A stretch of DNA of 64,000 nucleotides from Thalassospira profundimaris (GCF_003326755.1 NZ_JPWH01000008.1:124001-188000), one strand, 5' to 3'. Positions 45,529-54,429 are shown, counted from the first letter of the stretch. Numbers and translations are program-made. The notes: a model not told the origin generated them from the letters alone.

Positions 45529-46851
45529 ATGGCTGAAAAGACAATTGCCTTAACGGGCGATAAACCGCGCGTGATTGTTGTGGGCGCGGGGTTTGGTGGC
45601 CTTGCCGCAACCCGTGAACTGGCGGGCAAGGATGTGGAAGTCATCCTGATCGACCGGAGTAACCATCATTTGTTCCAGCCCCTGTTATATCAGGTGGCAA
45701 CGGCGGATCTGTCACCGGCGGATATTGCCTGGCCGATCCGGGGTATTTTTAGCCATGCCTCGAATGTTTCGGTGTTTCTGGGCGAGGTCACGGGCATTGA
45801 TCTGGCAACAAAAAGCGTGATCGCCCGTGATTATCGGGTGGAATATGATTACCTTGTTTTGGCAACCGGGGCGGCGACATCCTATTTCGGGCATGACGAC
45901 TGGGCAAAGGTGGCACCGGGGCTTAAGAATATTGGCGAGGCCACCGAAATTCGCAAAAGGCTGTTGCTAGCCTTTGAACTGGCCGAGAATGCCGAAGATG
46001 ATGAAACACGCCGCAAATTCATGAATTTCGTTGTGGTTGGCGGTGGGCCGACCGGGGTGGAAATGGCCGGTGCGATTGCCGAACTGGCAAAACAGGCATT
46101 ATCAAACGACTTTCGCCGCATCGACCCGCGCGATGCCCGCATTATCCTGGTCGAGGCCGCGCCCAGACTGTTAGGTGCCTTTCCCGAGGATTTGTCCGCT
46201 TACACCCGTCAGTCGTTGGAACGGCTGGGGGTGGAGGTGGTGTTGAACCAGCCAGTTAGCGACATTACCCCCGAAGGCGTGCAGATTGGCGATGATTTTA
46301 TCGAAAGTGCCAATGCCATATGGGCCGCCGGGGTGAAGGTGGATCATATGGCCGATTGGACCCATGCCAAAACCGACCGGGGCGGCCGTGTTGAAGTTGC
46401 CAGTGATTTGAGCCTGCCGGATCACCCGGATACATTTGTGATTGGCGATGCTGCCCATGTGCCCTGGCAGGATGGCCTTGCCGTGCCCGGTATCGCCCCG
46501 GCGGCCAAACAGATGGGCAAATATGCCGGGCGGCGCATTCTGGATCATCTCGGCGGCAGGGATACCAAGCCGTTTGTCTATAAACATGCCGGAAACCTTG
46601 CCACGATTGGCCGTCATCGCGCGGTGATCGATTTTAACGGTTTCAAGCTGAAAGGTTTTATCGCCTGGTGGGTCTGGGGGCTGGCGCATATCTATTTTCT
46701 GATTGGCATTCGCGCCCCGGCACTGGTGTTGGTGCAGTGGGCCTGGAGCTATATTTTCTGCAAAAAGGGCGCACGCCTGATTACCGGGCCGGTCGAGCCG
46801 GACCCCGACCGCGCCCCCGAGAAAACCCGAACCGACCAGGGGGATGGGTAA
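45529..46851 (+). CDS. ndh: Type II NADH dehydrogenase
   Basis: Non-proton-pumping, FAD-containing NADH:quinone oxidoreductase of about 440 residues at the cytoplasmic face of the inner membrane. Two dinucleotide-binding folds are visible: VIVVGAGFGGLAATREL (16-32) for FAD and VVVGGGPTGVEMAGAIAEL (about 166-184) for NADH. The C-terminal GDAAHVPWQDG and QMGKYAGRRI segments match the family, and the last ~60 residues include a hydrophobic membrane-binding stretch. ATG 45529 follows AAGGA. Its stop lies six bases from the stop of the converging phosphotransferase gene, with no obvious terminator between them. Confidence 0.94.
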   Translation: MAEKTIALTGDKPRVIVVGAGFGGLAATRELAGKDVEVILIDRSNHHLFQPLLYQVATADLSPADIAWPIRGIFSHASNVSVFLGEVTGIDLATKSVIARDYRVEYDYLVLATGAATSYFGHDDWAKVAPGLKNIGEATEIRKRLLLAFELAENAEDDETRRKFMNFVVVGGGPTGVEMAGAIAELAKQALSNDFRRIDPRDARIILVEAAPRLLGAFPEDLSAYTRQSLERLGVEVVLNQPVSDITPEGVQIGDDFIESANAIWAAGVKVDHMADWTHAKTDRGGRVEVASDLSLPDHPDTFVIGDAAHVPWQDGLAVPGIAPAAKQMGKYAGRRILDHLGGRDTKPFVYKHAGNLATIGRHRAVIDFNGFKLKGFIAWWVWGLAHIYFLIGIRAPALVLVQWAWSYIFCKKGARLITGPVEPDPDRAPEKTRTDQGDG

Positions 46852-46857
46852 AAACGG

Positions 46858-47520
46858 TCAGGCGTCTGATGCGTTTGCCTTTTCGATCAGGCTTTTCCGG
46901 ATGTTGCGGGCGCGCCTGATAACCGTCACGATCCCGCCAGCAATGATCAGCCACAGGGCAATTGTCAGAACCGTGCCCTGTTCGATCCAAAGGGGTTCTG
47001 TCGTGGCGATGATTGCGGCGAGTGTCATCAGCGCCATGCGGTGCTGTTTTGCCATCGGGCCGGAAAAGTCCGGTGGCAGGCCAATGTTGGCACCCAGTTC
47101 GCGGGTATAGGCAGCAAGCACTGCAAGGCTTGCCGCCGCCCAGCCGATTGCCGGGCTGCCAACTGCCAAACCCGCCCCGGCAAAGATGAATATATCCGAT
47201 ATGCGATCGGGAAATTCGTTCCAGAACGGGCCATCGGCGGCACTTTTCCCCCCCTCGACGGCAACCATGCCATCAAACAGGTTGCATAGCAGGCGAAGCT
47301 GACAGCACAGGGCGGCAATCAGCAACAATGCGGCGGTCTGGCGACTGTCCGATACCAGATGTGTCAGCCAGAAGGCCGCGCCAGCACCAAATGCCACGAC
47401 CATGCTGGCGATGGAAATCTGATTGGGGGAAATATTGCGTGCCGCAAGCGCCCGGCTGATGCGATCGGCCCATTTTGTGTTTCGGCTGTTTAACGGGCGA
47501 CGGTTTTTCAGATCTGGCAT
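46858..47520 (-). CDS. CDP-alcohol phosphotransferase-family membrane protein
   Basis: A 220-residue, six-helix enzyme expected to transfer a phosphatidyl group from CDP-diacylglycerol to an alcohol. The family motif DG-x2-AR-x8-G-x3-D-x3-D is visible but altered: NLFDGMVAVEGGKSAADGPFWNEF then PDRISD. The Arg of AR is replaced by Val-Glu, while the last two Asp residues are kept. Last gene of a four-gene phospholipid operon that starts with the acyltransferase. Substrate specificity cannot be deduced. The altered motif suggests a non-standard alcohol or a weakened site. Confidence 0.85.
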   Translation of the reverse strand: MPDLKNRRPLNSRNTKWADRISRALAARNISPNQISIASMVVAFGAGAAFWLTHLVSDSRQTAALLLIAALCCQLRLLCNLFDGMVAVEGGKSAADGPFWNEFPDRISDIFIFAGAGLAVGSPAIGWAAASLAVLAAYTRELGANIGLPPDFSGPMAKQHRMALMTLAAIIATTEPLWIEQGTVLTIALWLIIAGGIVTVIRRARNIRKSLIEKANASDA

Positions 47521-47529
47521 GTTAAATAT

Positions 47530-47922
47530 TTAGCCCCCGGCACGATTGTGAAGACGCATGAAATTATAGATAAAAACATAGGAACTGGAGACCGTTGCAG
47601 GAACGGCAATTGTCAGCAGGATTTCCGGGGTGTGCGCCAGCCAGTGCCCGCAGACCAGAAAACTGATCGAGGCCAGAATGGCAATAAGGGGTGGCAGCCA
47701 GTAGCGCGCTTTCCCGCGAAACCGTAATCGCATCCCGTCGGTCGCACTTTTTAAAAACAGCGTCAGAAGGGCCGACATTGTCCCCTGTGCCAGGCCGGCC
47801 AGAACTTGTTGCAGCAGCGGGTGGCTGGCATTGGCAAACATGGCCCAGCCGCCCATCGCGATGAAGGCGAAACCGACATGCACGATCGTGCTTTTTAACA
47901 TCCTGTTTGCGATTGTGGTCAA
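47530..47922 (-). CDS. Four-helix membrane protein of unknown function in the phospholipid operon
   Basis: A 130-residue hydrophobic protein with four predicted helices (about 12-32, 37-58, 72-93 and 100-120) and no recognisable motif. It overlaps the cdsA-like gene by four bases (47919-47922) and is nine bases from the CDP-alcohol phosphotransferase gene, so translation is coupled. The context suggests a partner of that enzyme pair, perhaps a lipid-handling or scaffold subunit, but this is inference. Confidence 0.78.
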   Translation of the reverse strand: MTTIANRMLKSTIVHVGFAFIAMGGWAMFANASHPLLQQVLAGLAQGTMSALLTLFLKSATDGMRLRFRGKARYWLPPLIAILASISFLVCGHWLAHTPEILLTIAVPATVSSSYVFIYNFMRLHNRAGG

Positions 47923-48869
47923 TGGATGTCCCAGTAAAAGCGCACGATATGAAAGAAAATCGGGGCGGAAAATATCACGGAATCCAGCCGGTCAATGAAG
48001 CCGCCATGACCGGCAATCATATGCCCCCAGTCTTTCACGCCCCGGTCACGCTTGATGGCGGACATGACAAGCCCCCCGAAAAAGCCCATCAGGGTAATGA
48101 CAAGCGATAATCCGGCAGCCTGAATAACGTTGAATGGCGTAATCCAGAACAGGGCGGCCCCCAGCAGGCTGGCCGATAACACCCCGCCAACCAGCCCTTC
48201 CAGGGTTTTGGAGGGCGACAGATTGGGGGCAATTTTGTGTTTGCCGATCAGTTTGCCCCACACATATTGCAAGACGTCGCTGGATTGGACAACGACGACC
48301 AGAAAAAAGATCAGAAACAGGTTTTTGCCTTCATATCCGGCAATGTTGAGGCTTAGTAGCGCCGGAACGTGGGAAACGCAGAAGACGGCGATCATCAGCG
48401 CCCACTGGGCTTCGGCCACCCGGATCAGGAAATTGCCGGTTTCGCCCCGCAGCGCGGAAATGATCGGCATCAGCAAAAAGGCATAAACGGGAATGAAAAT
48501 GGAATAGAAGCCGTACCAGTTCATGCCCACCGATATATATTGCAGCGGCAATACAATAAAAACCGCCACAACCAGTGCCCAGTGGTCGGCGGCCTTGATG
48601 TTGGTCAGGGTCAGAAATTCGCGCAGAGCGGCAAATGAACAGATTGCAAACAGGATAACAACGCCAATACGTCCTGCCATGAAAGAAATCGCCAGCACAA
48701 TTGCCATAACCCACCAGGCCTTTATTCGGGCGTTGAGGTTTTCAATCGTGCTGTCCGGGCCGGTATCGCGGGCGCGTAATTTGAGGAAATAGCCAATGAC
48801 AGAGGCAACGCCAAGGACAGCAAGGACCGCGATCAGGAGAATAAGGAAATGGTTATTCATATGGGGCAA
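47919..48869 (-). CDS. Phosphatidate cytidylyltransferase (CdsA-like)
   Basis: A 316-residue, eight- to nine-helix inner-membrane enzyme that makes CDP-diacylglycerol from phosphatidate and CTP. The signature region near the C-terminus is complete: SAIKRDRGVKDWGHMIAGHG followed by GFIDRLDS, matching the Ser-x-Lys-Arg...Lys-Asp...Gly-His-Gly-Gly...Asp-Arg-x-Asp pattern. It overlaps the acyltransferase gene by 13 bases and the next gene by four. A dedicated set beside the cell's main cdsA is likely, since the housekeeping copy normally sits with other genes. Confidence 0.92.
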   Translation of the reverse strand: MPHMNNHFLILLIAVLAVLGVASVIGYFLKLRARDTGPDSTIENLNARIKAWWVMAIVLAISFMAGRIGVVILFAICSFAALREFLTLTNIKAADHWALVVAVFIVLPLQYISVGMNWYGFYSIFIPVYAFLLMPIISALRGETGNFLIRVAEAQWALMIAVFCVSHVPALLSLNIAGYEGKNLFLIFFLVVVVQSSDVLQYVWGKLIGKHKIAPNLSPSKTLEGLVGGVLSASLLGAALFWITPFNVIQAAGLSLVITLMGFFGGLVMSAIKRDRGVKDWGHMIAGHGGFIDRLDSVIFSAPIFFHIVRFYWDIH

Positions 48870-49507
48870 TCCGCCGTTTCGCCGTCACGTGAATGTAAGT
48901 CCAGCAACGCTGTTTCGGCCCGTTTCAGGAAATCCTGCCGGGTTTCCTTGGGATTAAGGTGTATCGGGTTGCCAAAGGTGACGGTACATATCATGGGGAT
49001 GGGTAAATAGGTGCCTTTGGGTAAAACCCGGTTCAGGTTTTCGATCCACACAGGGACAAGGTCGATATCCGGGCGGGATGACGCCAGATGGAACAAACCG
49101 GATTTTAGCGGCAATAAGACGTTATCGGTGGTGTTGCGCGTTCCTTCCGGAAAAATGATCAGGTTACTGCCTTGGTCAAGGGCTGTTGCCATTTTTTCAA
49201 TCGGGTTGGTTTGCCGAAGGCTGGCTTTTCGTTCAATTAAAACGGCATTGAAAACTGCCGTGCCAATAAATCGTTTTAGACGTGAACCAAGCCAGTAATC
49301 CGCCCCGGCAACCGGGCGGGTTTTATCCCGGATCGGGGCGGGCAGAACCGACCACAGCAAAATGAAATCACCGTGGCTATTGTGGTTGGCGAAATACACG
49401 CATTGCCGGTTTTCTATTTCGCCATTAACCCAAATGCCTCGCACAGCGGTGATGATTTTCGCTGCGCCAACAATGAGGAAGGCCGTGATTTTAACAAGAA
49501 GAGAAAT
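48857..49507 (-). CDS. 1-acyl-sn-glycerol-3-phosphate acyltransferase-like protein, probable ATT start
   Basis: PlsC-family acyltransferase. The catalytic His-x4-Asp motif is in NHNSHGDF and motif III is FPEGTRNTTDN. A GTG at 49444 opens the frame conventionally but has no ribosome-binding site and would cut the protein inside a helix; the frame stays open upstream with a hydrophobic stretch (SLLVKITAFLIVGAAKII) ending at ATT 49507, six bases after a perfect GGAGG (49518-49514). I therefore prefer the ATT start, giving about 216 residues. First gene of the phospholipid operon. Confidence 0.8.
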   Translation of the reverse strand: MSLLVKITAFLIVGAAKIITAVRGIWVNGEIENRQCVYFANHNSHGDFILLWSVLPAPIRDKTRPVAGADYWLGSRLKRFIGTAVFNAVLIERKASLRQTNPIEKMATALDQGSNLIIFPEGTRNTTDNVLLPLKSGLFHLASSRPDIDLVPVWIENLNRVLPKGTYLPIPMICTVTFGNPIHLNPKETRQDFLKRAETALLDLHSRDGETADCPI

Positions 49508-49651
49508 TTTCAGCCTCCAACTTTAAGTGCATCCCGCGTGAAGGTTATGCAATTAAATTGTGAAGACAAGAAATTTTGTTGTTGCATCTGGCAACGGGGA
49601 GTCTGTCAGGCATTCTGGTTTTATCTGATGGCATTGCCTGTAATCAAAACC

Positions 49652-50662
49652 CTATTGACGAATGCTTGATGTGTCCGGGGTCGGGACAGGGCTGATTTTC
49701 GGCAGGCAGCCAATTGATGCCAGTGTCTGGTGGACGGCGTCGCACAGCGGCGTGTGGGGTTCGGTGCCCAGAAACGCAACAAGCCGGTCGTTTTTCAGGC
49801 GTACGGGTTCCCGCCATAGATATTTCATTTCATCAACCTCGCGCAGAAATGGGACAAACGGTTTTAGCGGTTTGATTAACAGCCAGGGGAAGGAATGGAC
49901 CGGGATGTGCTTTTTGCCGCATGCGGTGCGGATGGCGTTGATCATATCCATGCCGGTGGCATCCCAGTGGCCGTTCATGTGAAAGCGGGCAAAGCCAGGT
50001 AGGTCGTTTTCGCGGGCAAGAAGCCGGGTCACTGTGGCGGCAACATCGGGCAGATACGCCCATTGATGCCCCGTATGGCGTTTGCCGGGATAGATGATGG
50101 ACGATACCGGCTTGCCCGGTTTAACCAGACCTTGCGCAAACCAGTTGTTTTTGGCACCCGGCCCGAAAAAATCACCGGCGCGCACAATAAGGGCACGGGC
50201 ACCACGGGCGCAGGCACGTTCCAAACGCTGTTCCAGTTCAACCCGGATGGCACCCTTGCGCGAAATGGGGTGTTGCGGGCTTTCTTCGTCGATTTCAGGG
50301 AAAACGTCGGGGCCGTAATTATAAACCGTACCGGGCAAAACAATGCGTGCGCCATTGGCAATGGCAGCCGCAATGGTATTGTCGATCATGGGTAGCACGA
50401 GCTTGCCCCAGTTGCGATAGCCCGGCGGGTTAACAGCGTGAACAATGACATCAACGCCCTTTGCGGCATTTAAAACATCGCTGTCCTTCAATGCGTCCCC
50501 GGTAATCCAGGTGATGGCACCCGTATTTTGTGTGGTTGATTCAGGGATGATGCGGGCAAAGGCACGAATGCGCCAGCCCTGCGTGGCCAGTGCGTGGGCT
50601 GCGGCATGGCCAATGCCGCCATTTGCACCAATGACAAGGGCCGTTTTATGGGGGTGTTGCAT
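49652..50662 (-). CDS. NAD(P)-binding epimerase/dehydratase-like protein
   Basis: A 336-residue extended-SDR protein. The nucleotide-binding motif is VIGANGGIGHAAA (about 9-21), and the VDVIVHAVNPP and LPGTVYNYGPD segments follow family order. The Tyr-x3-Lys of the active site is not intact as YxxxK in the expected place, so catalytic activity is uncertain. ATG 50662 has AGGAAA seven bases upstream. Transcribed divergently from a LysR gene over 137 bases containing a palindrome, so it is probably that regulator's target. Confidence 0.85.
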   Translation of the reverse strand: MQHPHKTALVIGANGGIGHAAAHALATQGWRIRAFARIIPESTTQNTGAITWITGDALKDSDVLNAAKGVDVIVHAVNPPGYRNWGKLVLPMIDNTIAAAIANGARIVLPGTVYNYGPDVFPEIDEESPQHPISRKGAIRVELEQRLERACARGARALIVRAGDFFGPGAKNNWFAQGLVKPGKPVSSIIYPGKRHTGHQWAYLPDVAATVTRLLARENDLPGFARFHMNGHWDATGMDMINAIRTACGKKHIPVHSFPWLLIKPLKPFVPFLREVDEMKYLWREPVRLKNDRLVAFLGTEPHTPLCDAVHQTLASIGCLPKISPVPTPDTSSIRQ

Positions 50663-50756
50663 GGTTTTTCCTATGTTGGTGAATTGGTTTTGATGATGAC
50701 CAACACAGGGTATTGCCAAGTGGAGATAAACAGTATTCTATAAGTATAAATAGTAT

Positions 50757-50774
50757 CCATACAAAAATGTATGG
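50757..50774. promoter_or_regulatory. Palindrome in the LysR/epimerase divergent region
   Basis: Perfect CCATACA-AAAA-TGTATGG, 26-43 bases upstream of the LysR start, with further AT-rich half-sites nearby. It has the T-N11-A type symmetry of LysR operators. Confidence 0.55.
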
Positions 50775-50799
50775 ACGTATGAACGCATTTGAGGGGCGA

Positions 50800-51708
50800 A
50801 TGGCAGATCCTGACTGGGGGCTTTATCGGAGTTTTCTGGCCGTGATGGCGCAAGGGTCATTGTCGGCGGCGGCCCGTGAACTGGGCCTGACGCAACCGAC
50901 AATCGGCCGCCATATGGATGAATTGCAGCATCATTTGAATGTTGTTTTGTTTACGCGGTCTTCGGGCGGATTACAGCCGACCGATGCGGCGTTAAACCTG
51001 TTGCCCCATGCCGAAACCCTGAAGGCGGCGGCAGATATGCTGTCGCGTGCGGCAAGCGGGTTGGGTGATGATGTTCGCGGGACGGTGCGCATAACGGCAA
51101 GTGATGTGATCGGGGTTGAGGTTTTGCCCCCTATTTTAACATCCCTGCGAAATGACCATCCCGATATTGAAATAGAACTGGCCCTTAGCAACCGGATGGA
51201 AGATTTGTTGCGTCGGGATGCCGACATTGCCATTCGCATGGTGCCGCCCAGTCAGGATGCGCTGGTGGCAAAGCATATTGGTGCGATTGATTTGGGGATG
51301 TATGCCCATCACGATTACCTGGCCCAAAACGGTGCGCCGGAGGATTTTGAAGACCTGGCAGACCATGCCCTGATCGGGGTTGATCGCGATGCCCGTGATT
51401 TGCGGTTATTGCATTCACTGCCCTGGCCCTTGGCGAAACACCGGTTTTCATTTCGGTCCGACCAGCATTTATCGCACCTTGCCATGATCCGTGCGGGGTA
51501 TGGCATTGGCATGTGCCAGGTCGGCGTGGCGTTGCGGGAACCTGCATTGCAAAGGGTGCTGCCGGAATTTTCGCTTGCCCTTGATAGCTGGGTCACCATG
51601 CATGAGGATTTGCGCAATAATTTGCGCTGCCGTACGGTGTTTGATGCCTTGGTGAGGGGGATGAAAACATATTGGCGAACGCAAAAACCAGACCCGCAAT
51701 TGGCCTGA
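50800..51708 (+). CDS. LysR-type transcriptional regulator
   Basis: A 302-residue regulator. The winged helix is at the N-terminus (DWGLYRSFLAVMAQGSLSAAARELGLTQPTIGRHMDELQ over 4-42), followed by the effector domain from about residue 92. I chose ATG 50800 because GAGGGG lies just upstream; earlier ATG codons at 50779 and 50770 add a non-conserved leader. Likely controls the divergent epimerase-like gene. Effector unknown. Confidence 0.9.
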   Translation: MADPDWGLYRSFLAVMAQGSLSAAARELGLTQPTIGRHMDELQHHLNVVLFTRSSGGLQPTDAALNLLPHAETLKAAADMLSRAASGLGDDVRGTVRITASDVIGVEVLPPILTSLRNDHPDIEIELALSNRMEDLLRRDADIAIRMVPPSQDALVAKHIGAIDLGMYAHHDYLAQNGAPEDFEDLADHALIGVDRDARDLRLLHSLPWPLAKHRFSFRSDQHLSHLAMIRAGYGIGMCQVGVALREPALQRVLPEFSLALDSWVTMHEDLRNNLRCRTVFDALVRGMKTYWRTQKPDPQLA

Positions 51709-51736
51709 AAAGGTGAGTGGATTTGGACGGCGTTAA

Positions 51737-51767
51737 ACAGGGCAGCGGGTTTACCCGGCTGCCCTGT
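51737..51767. terminator. Bidirectional terminator between LysR and azoR-like genes
   Basis: ACAGGGCAGCGGG pairs with CCCGGCTGCCCTGT around TTTA with one bulge, between two converging genes. Confidence 0.75.
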
Positions 51768-51790
51768 AAATGTTGTGCTTGCCTGTGGGT

Positions 51791-52468
51791 TTAAGCGGCA
51801 AAGCGCGGCAGCAACGATTGCACCAGGCGATCTACCTTGGCCTCGGCGGTGGCGATGGAATGTTGCATCCGGTCATCGCCAAATTCGTCATATTCGATGG
51901 CGGTGCTGTGATGGTTGGTAATGCCGATATATTCCAGCGGGGTAAAAACGCCGCCTTCCACATGGTTGAGATGGGCCACCCGTTCGCCGGGATTATAACC
52001 GTAATCACCGCGCGAGGATAAAACGATGGCGGTTTTATCGCCCGTGACCATCGGCCAGTAGGGAACACCATCGCGCCCCCGGTCAAAGCCGAAGGTGCGG
52101 CCCACACGCACGATATTTTCAATCCAGGCCTTCATTTGGGCGGGCATGCCGAAATTATACATCGGCACCCCGGCCACGATAATATCGGCCTGTAACAGTT
52201 CGTCGATCAGAATATCGCTTTCGCGCAAAACATCGTGCATCCAGTTTTCGCGCGTTTCGGGTTTGGTAAAGGCGGCGTGGATCCAGTCACCCGTCACCGG
52301 TTTGGGTGGATGCGCGCCGACATCGCGATAGATGATGGTGTCGTCCGGGCGGTGTTGCTGCCAGCGGGCGACAAAGCGGGCCGTTAACCGGCGGCTGTGG
52401 GAGCCATGCGCAGCGGTATCGGATCGGCCGGGGCGCGCACTGCTGTCGATATGCAGGATGGTTGCCAT
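51791..52468 (-). CDS. azoR: FMN-dependent NADH-azoreductase/quinone reductase (AzoR-like)
   Basis: A 225-residue flavodoxin-fold oxidoreductase that reduces quinones and azo dyes with NAD(P)H. The N-terminus ILHIDSSARPGRSDTAAHGSHSRRLT holds the FMN phosphate-binding loop, and PMYNFGMPAQMKAWIENIVRVGRTFGFD (about 100-127) is the AzoR family block. ATG 52468 has AGGAGC six bases upstream; an earlier start adds a leader with no match. It is transcribed divergently from a LysR gene, its likely regulator. Confidence 0.9.
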   Translation of the reverse strand: MATILHIDSSARPGRSDTAAHGSHSRRLTARFVARWQQHRPDDTIIYRDVGAHPPKPVTGDWIHAAFTKPETRENWMHDVLRESDILIDELLQADIIVAGVPMYNFGMPAQMKAWIENIVRVGRTFGFDRGRDGVPYWPMVTGDKTAIVLSSRGDYGYNPGERVAHLNHVEGGVFTPLEYIGITNHHSTAIEYDEFGDDRMQHSIATAEAKVDRLVQSLLPRFAA

Positions 52469-52590
52469 GTGATGCTCCTGTGATGAAAAAATGTCATCCG
52501 TTGTGTCGTGCGATATGCTAGTTTTGGAGGGATTTTTGGTATCTGGCAAAATCGAATATCTCAGTTAACAGATGAGTGTGGTTCATCTTT

Positions 52591-53514
52591 ATGTCTTTGC
52601 CGCCCCTTGCGACATTGCGCGCCTTCGAGGCCGCCGCCCGGCATGTGAGCTTCAAGAAGGCGGCACATGAATTGCGGGTAACACCCACCGCGATCAGCCA
52701 TCAGATCCGTTTGTTGGAGGAAACACTGGGACTGCGCCTGTTTGTGCGCAAACCACGACAGGTTGTGCTGACCCCGGCGGGGCAGGAACTTTTCCCGGTA
52801 TTACGGGATGGATTTGCCGAATTTGGCCGCGTGATAGACCGGCTCAAACAGTATAAAACCCAGCGTCGCTTGACCGTTTCGGTGTTGCCATCCTTTGCGG
52901 CCAAGTGGCTGTTGCCGCGCATTTCGCGGTTTCAGGCCGCACATCCCGATATTCACCTCAGTCTGCATACATCGGTCGAGGCGGTTGATTTGCGTGCAAA
53001 TATTGCCGATGCCGCCATTCGTTACGGGGCGGGGCCCTATGCCGGGCTGGAAGTGCAGCGGCTGTTTCGCGAACATTTCGCCCCGATGGCAAGCCCGGCT
53101 TTGGGATTGCAAACCGTGCGGGACCTGCACAACCTGCCTTTGCTCCATTTGGACTGGGCCCATCCCGATGATGTGACGCCAACATGGTCGCACTGGTTTA
53201 AACAGGCGGGAATTGGGGGCATCGCCCTTAAGCCGGGCCTGGCCTTTAGCGAGGACAGCCACGCCATTCAGGCGGCGATTGCCGGACAGGGCGTTGTGTT
53301 GTGCAGTTTGGAAATGACCGCGCAGGAACGGCAAAACGGGCTGTTATGCCAGCCTTTTGGACCGTTGATTGAAGGGCATTATTATCAATTGGTGCATCGG
53401 GGCAATGGGGCCAATAGCCGGGAGGTGGATGCCTTTGGCCGCTGGCTGGCAGATGAGGTAAGGATGGCCGGGCTTGAAACATCGGCCCGTTTGAAAAGCG
53501 CTCCGGAGGCCTAA
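52591..53514 (+). CDS. LysR-type transcriptional regulator (GcvA-like)
   Basis: A 307-residue regulator. It begins MSLPPLATLRAFEAAARHVSFKKAAHEL, the opening typical of the GcvA subgroup, with the helix-turn-helix TPTAISHQIRLLEETLGLRLF (about 31-51). The effector domain begins near residue 90. It is divergent from the azoreductase gene and 75 bases upstream of hyi on the same strand, so either could be a target. Confidence 0.92.
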   Translation: MSLPPLATLRAFEAAARHVSFKKAAHELRVTPTAISHQIRLLEETLGLRLFVRKPRQVVLTPAGQELFPVLRDGFAEFGRVIDRLKQYKTQRRLTVSVLPSFAAKWLLPRISRFQAAHPDIHLSLHTSVEAVDLRANIADAAIRYGAGPYAGLEVQRLFREHFAPMASPALGLQTVRDLHNLPLLHLDWAHPDDVTPTWSHWFKQAGIGGIALKPGLAFSEDSHAIQAAIAGQGVVLCSLEMTAQERQNGLLCQPFGPLIEGHYYQLVHRGNGANSREVDAFGRWLADEVRMAGLETSARLKSAPEA

Positions 53515-53589
53515 ATTCGATATTGACGGCGATGGGGCGAGAGGAAATGATTCAGCGGTTGTTGATCATCCCGGAAAGGGGACCATGCC

Positions 53590-54378
53590 ATGCCCCGGTT
53601 TTGTGCCAATCTGTCATTTCTGTTTGCCGATCTGCCCTTTGAGAAGCGTTTTGCCGCTGCGGCGGCAGCGGGATTTTCCGGGGTGGAATATATTGGCGCC
53701 TATGACATGCCAATGGCCGATATTAAACGCCACCTTGATGAAAACGAGCTAAAGCAGGTTTTGTTCAATCTGCCGCCGGGGGACTGGGAGGCCGGGGATC
53801 GTGGCCTGGCCTGCCGACCGGGCCGGGAGGAGGAATTCCGCGATTCCGTTTTCAGGGCACTGGATTACGCCACCACGCTTGAGTGTGACATGATCCATTG
53901 CATGGCGGGCAATATGGCAAAGGGCGAAGACCCCGGCGAACTGGCGCGCCTTTATTGCGATAACCTGCTTTATGCCGCAGACGAGGCCGGGAAGGCCGGT
54001 GTGACCATTTTGATCGAACCAATCAACGGCGTTGATATGCCAGGCTATTTGCTTAATTCGGTCGAGCAGGCGGCGGTTATCCTCGATCAGTTGGATCATC
54101 CGGCGCTGGCCTTGCAGTTTGATATTTATCATGCCCAGCTTGTGGGTGGTGATATTGCATCCCGCCTTGCCCGGCATTTTGATAAAATCCGTCATGTACA
54201 AATTGCCGGTGTGCCGGGCCGCCATGAACCGGACCGGGGCGAACTTAACTGTTCGTTCCTGTTTTATTTGCTGGATCGGCTGGGATATGACGGCTGGATC
54301 GGGTGCGAATACAAACCCCAGGGCACAACCGAAGAAGGGCTGGGCTGGCTCTCCCCCTGGCAGGGAACGGCATCCTGA
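53590..54378 (+). CDS. hyi: Hydroxypyruvate isomerase
   Basis: A 262-residue TIM-barrel isomerase interconverting hydroxypyruvate and tartronate semialdehyde in glyoxylate metabolism. The family residues are visible: catalytic Glu in LIEPINGVDMPGY (about 141-153), the metal-binding Asp-His segment FDIYHAQL, HVQIAGVPGRHEPDRGE, and the second catalytic Glu in GCEYKPQG near 240. It has no adjacent gcl or glxR, but glycerate 2-kinase and a GntR regulator lie 2-4 kb away, so the window holds parts of a glyoxylate/hydroxypyruvate route. Confidence 0.9.
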   Translation: MPRFCANLSFLFADLPFEKRFAAAAAAGFSGVEYIGAYDMPMADIKRHLDENELKQVLFNLPPGDWEAGDRGLACRPGREEEFRDSVFRALDYATTLECDMIHCMAGNMAKGEDPGELARLYCDNLLYAADEAGKAGVTILIEPINGVDMPGYLLNSVEQAAVILDQLDHPALALQFDIYHAQLVGGDIASRLARHFDKIRHVQIAGVPGRHEPDRGELNCSFLFYLLDRLGYDGWIGCEYKPQGTTEEGLGWLSPWQGTAS

Positions 54379-54429
54379 AAAAACGGCATGTCTGGAATTA
54401 AAATTCCGCCGTAAAATGGCGCAAAAGGG

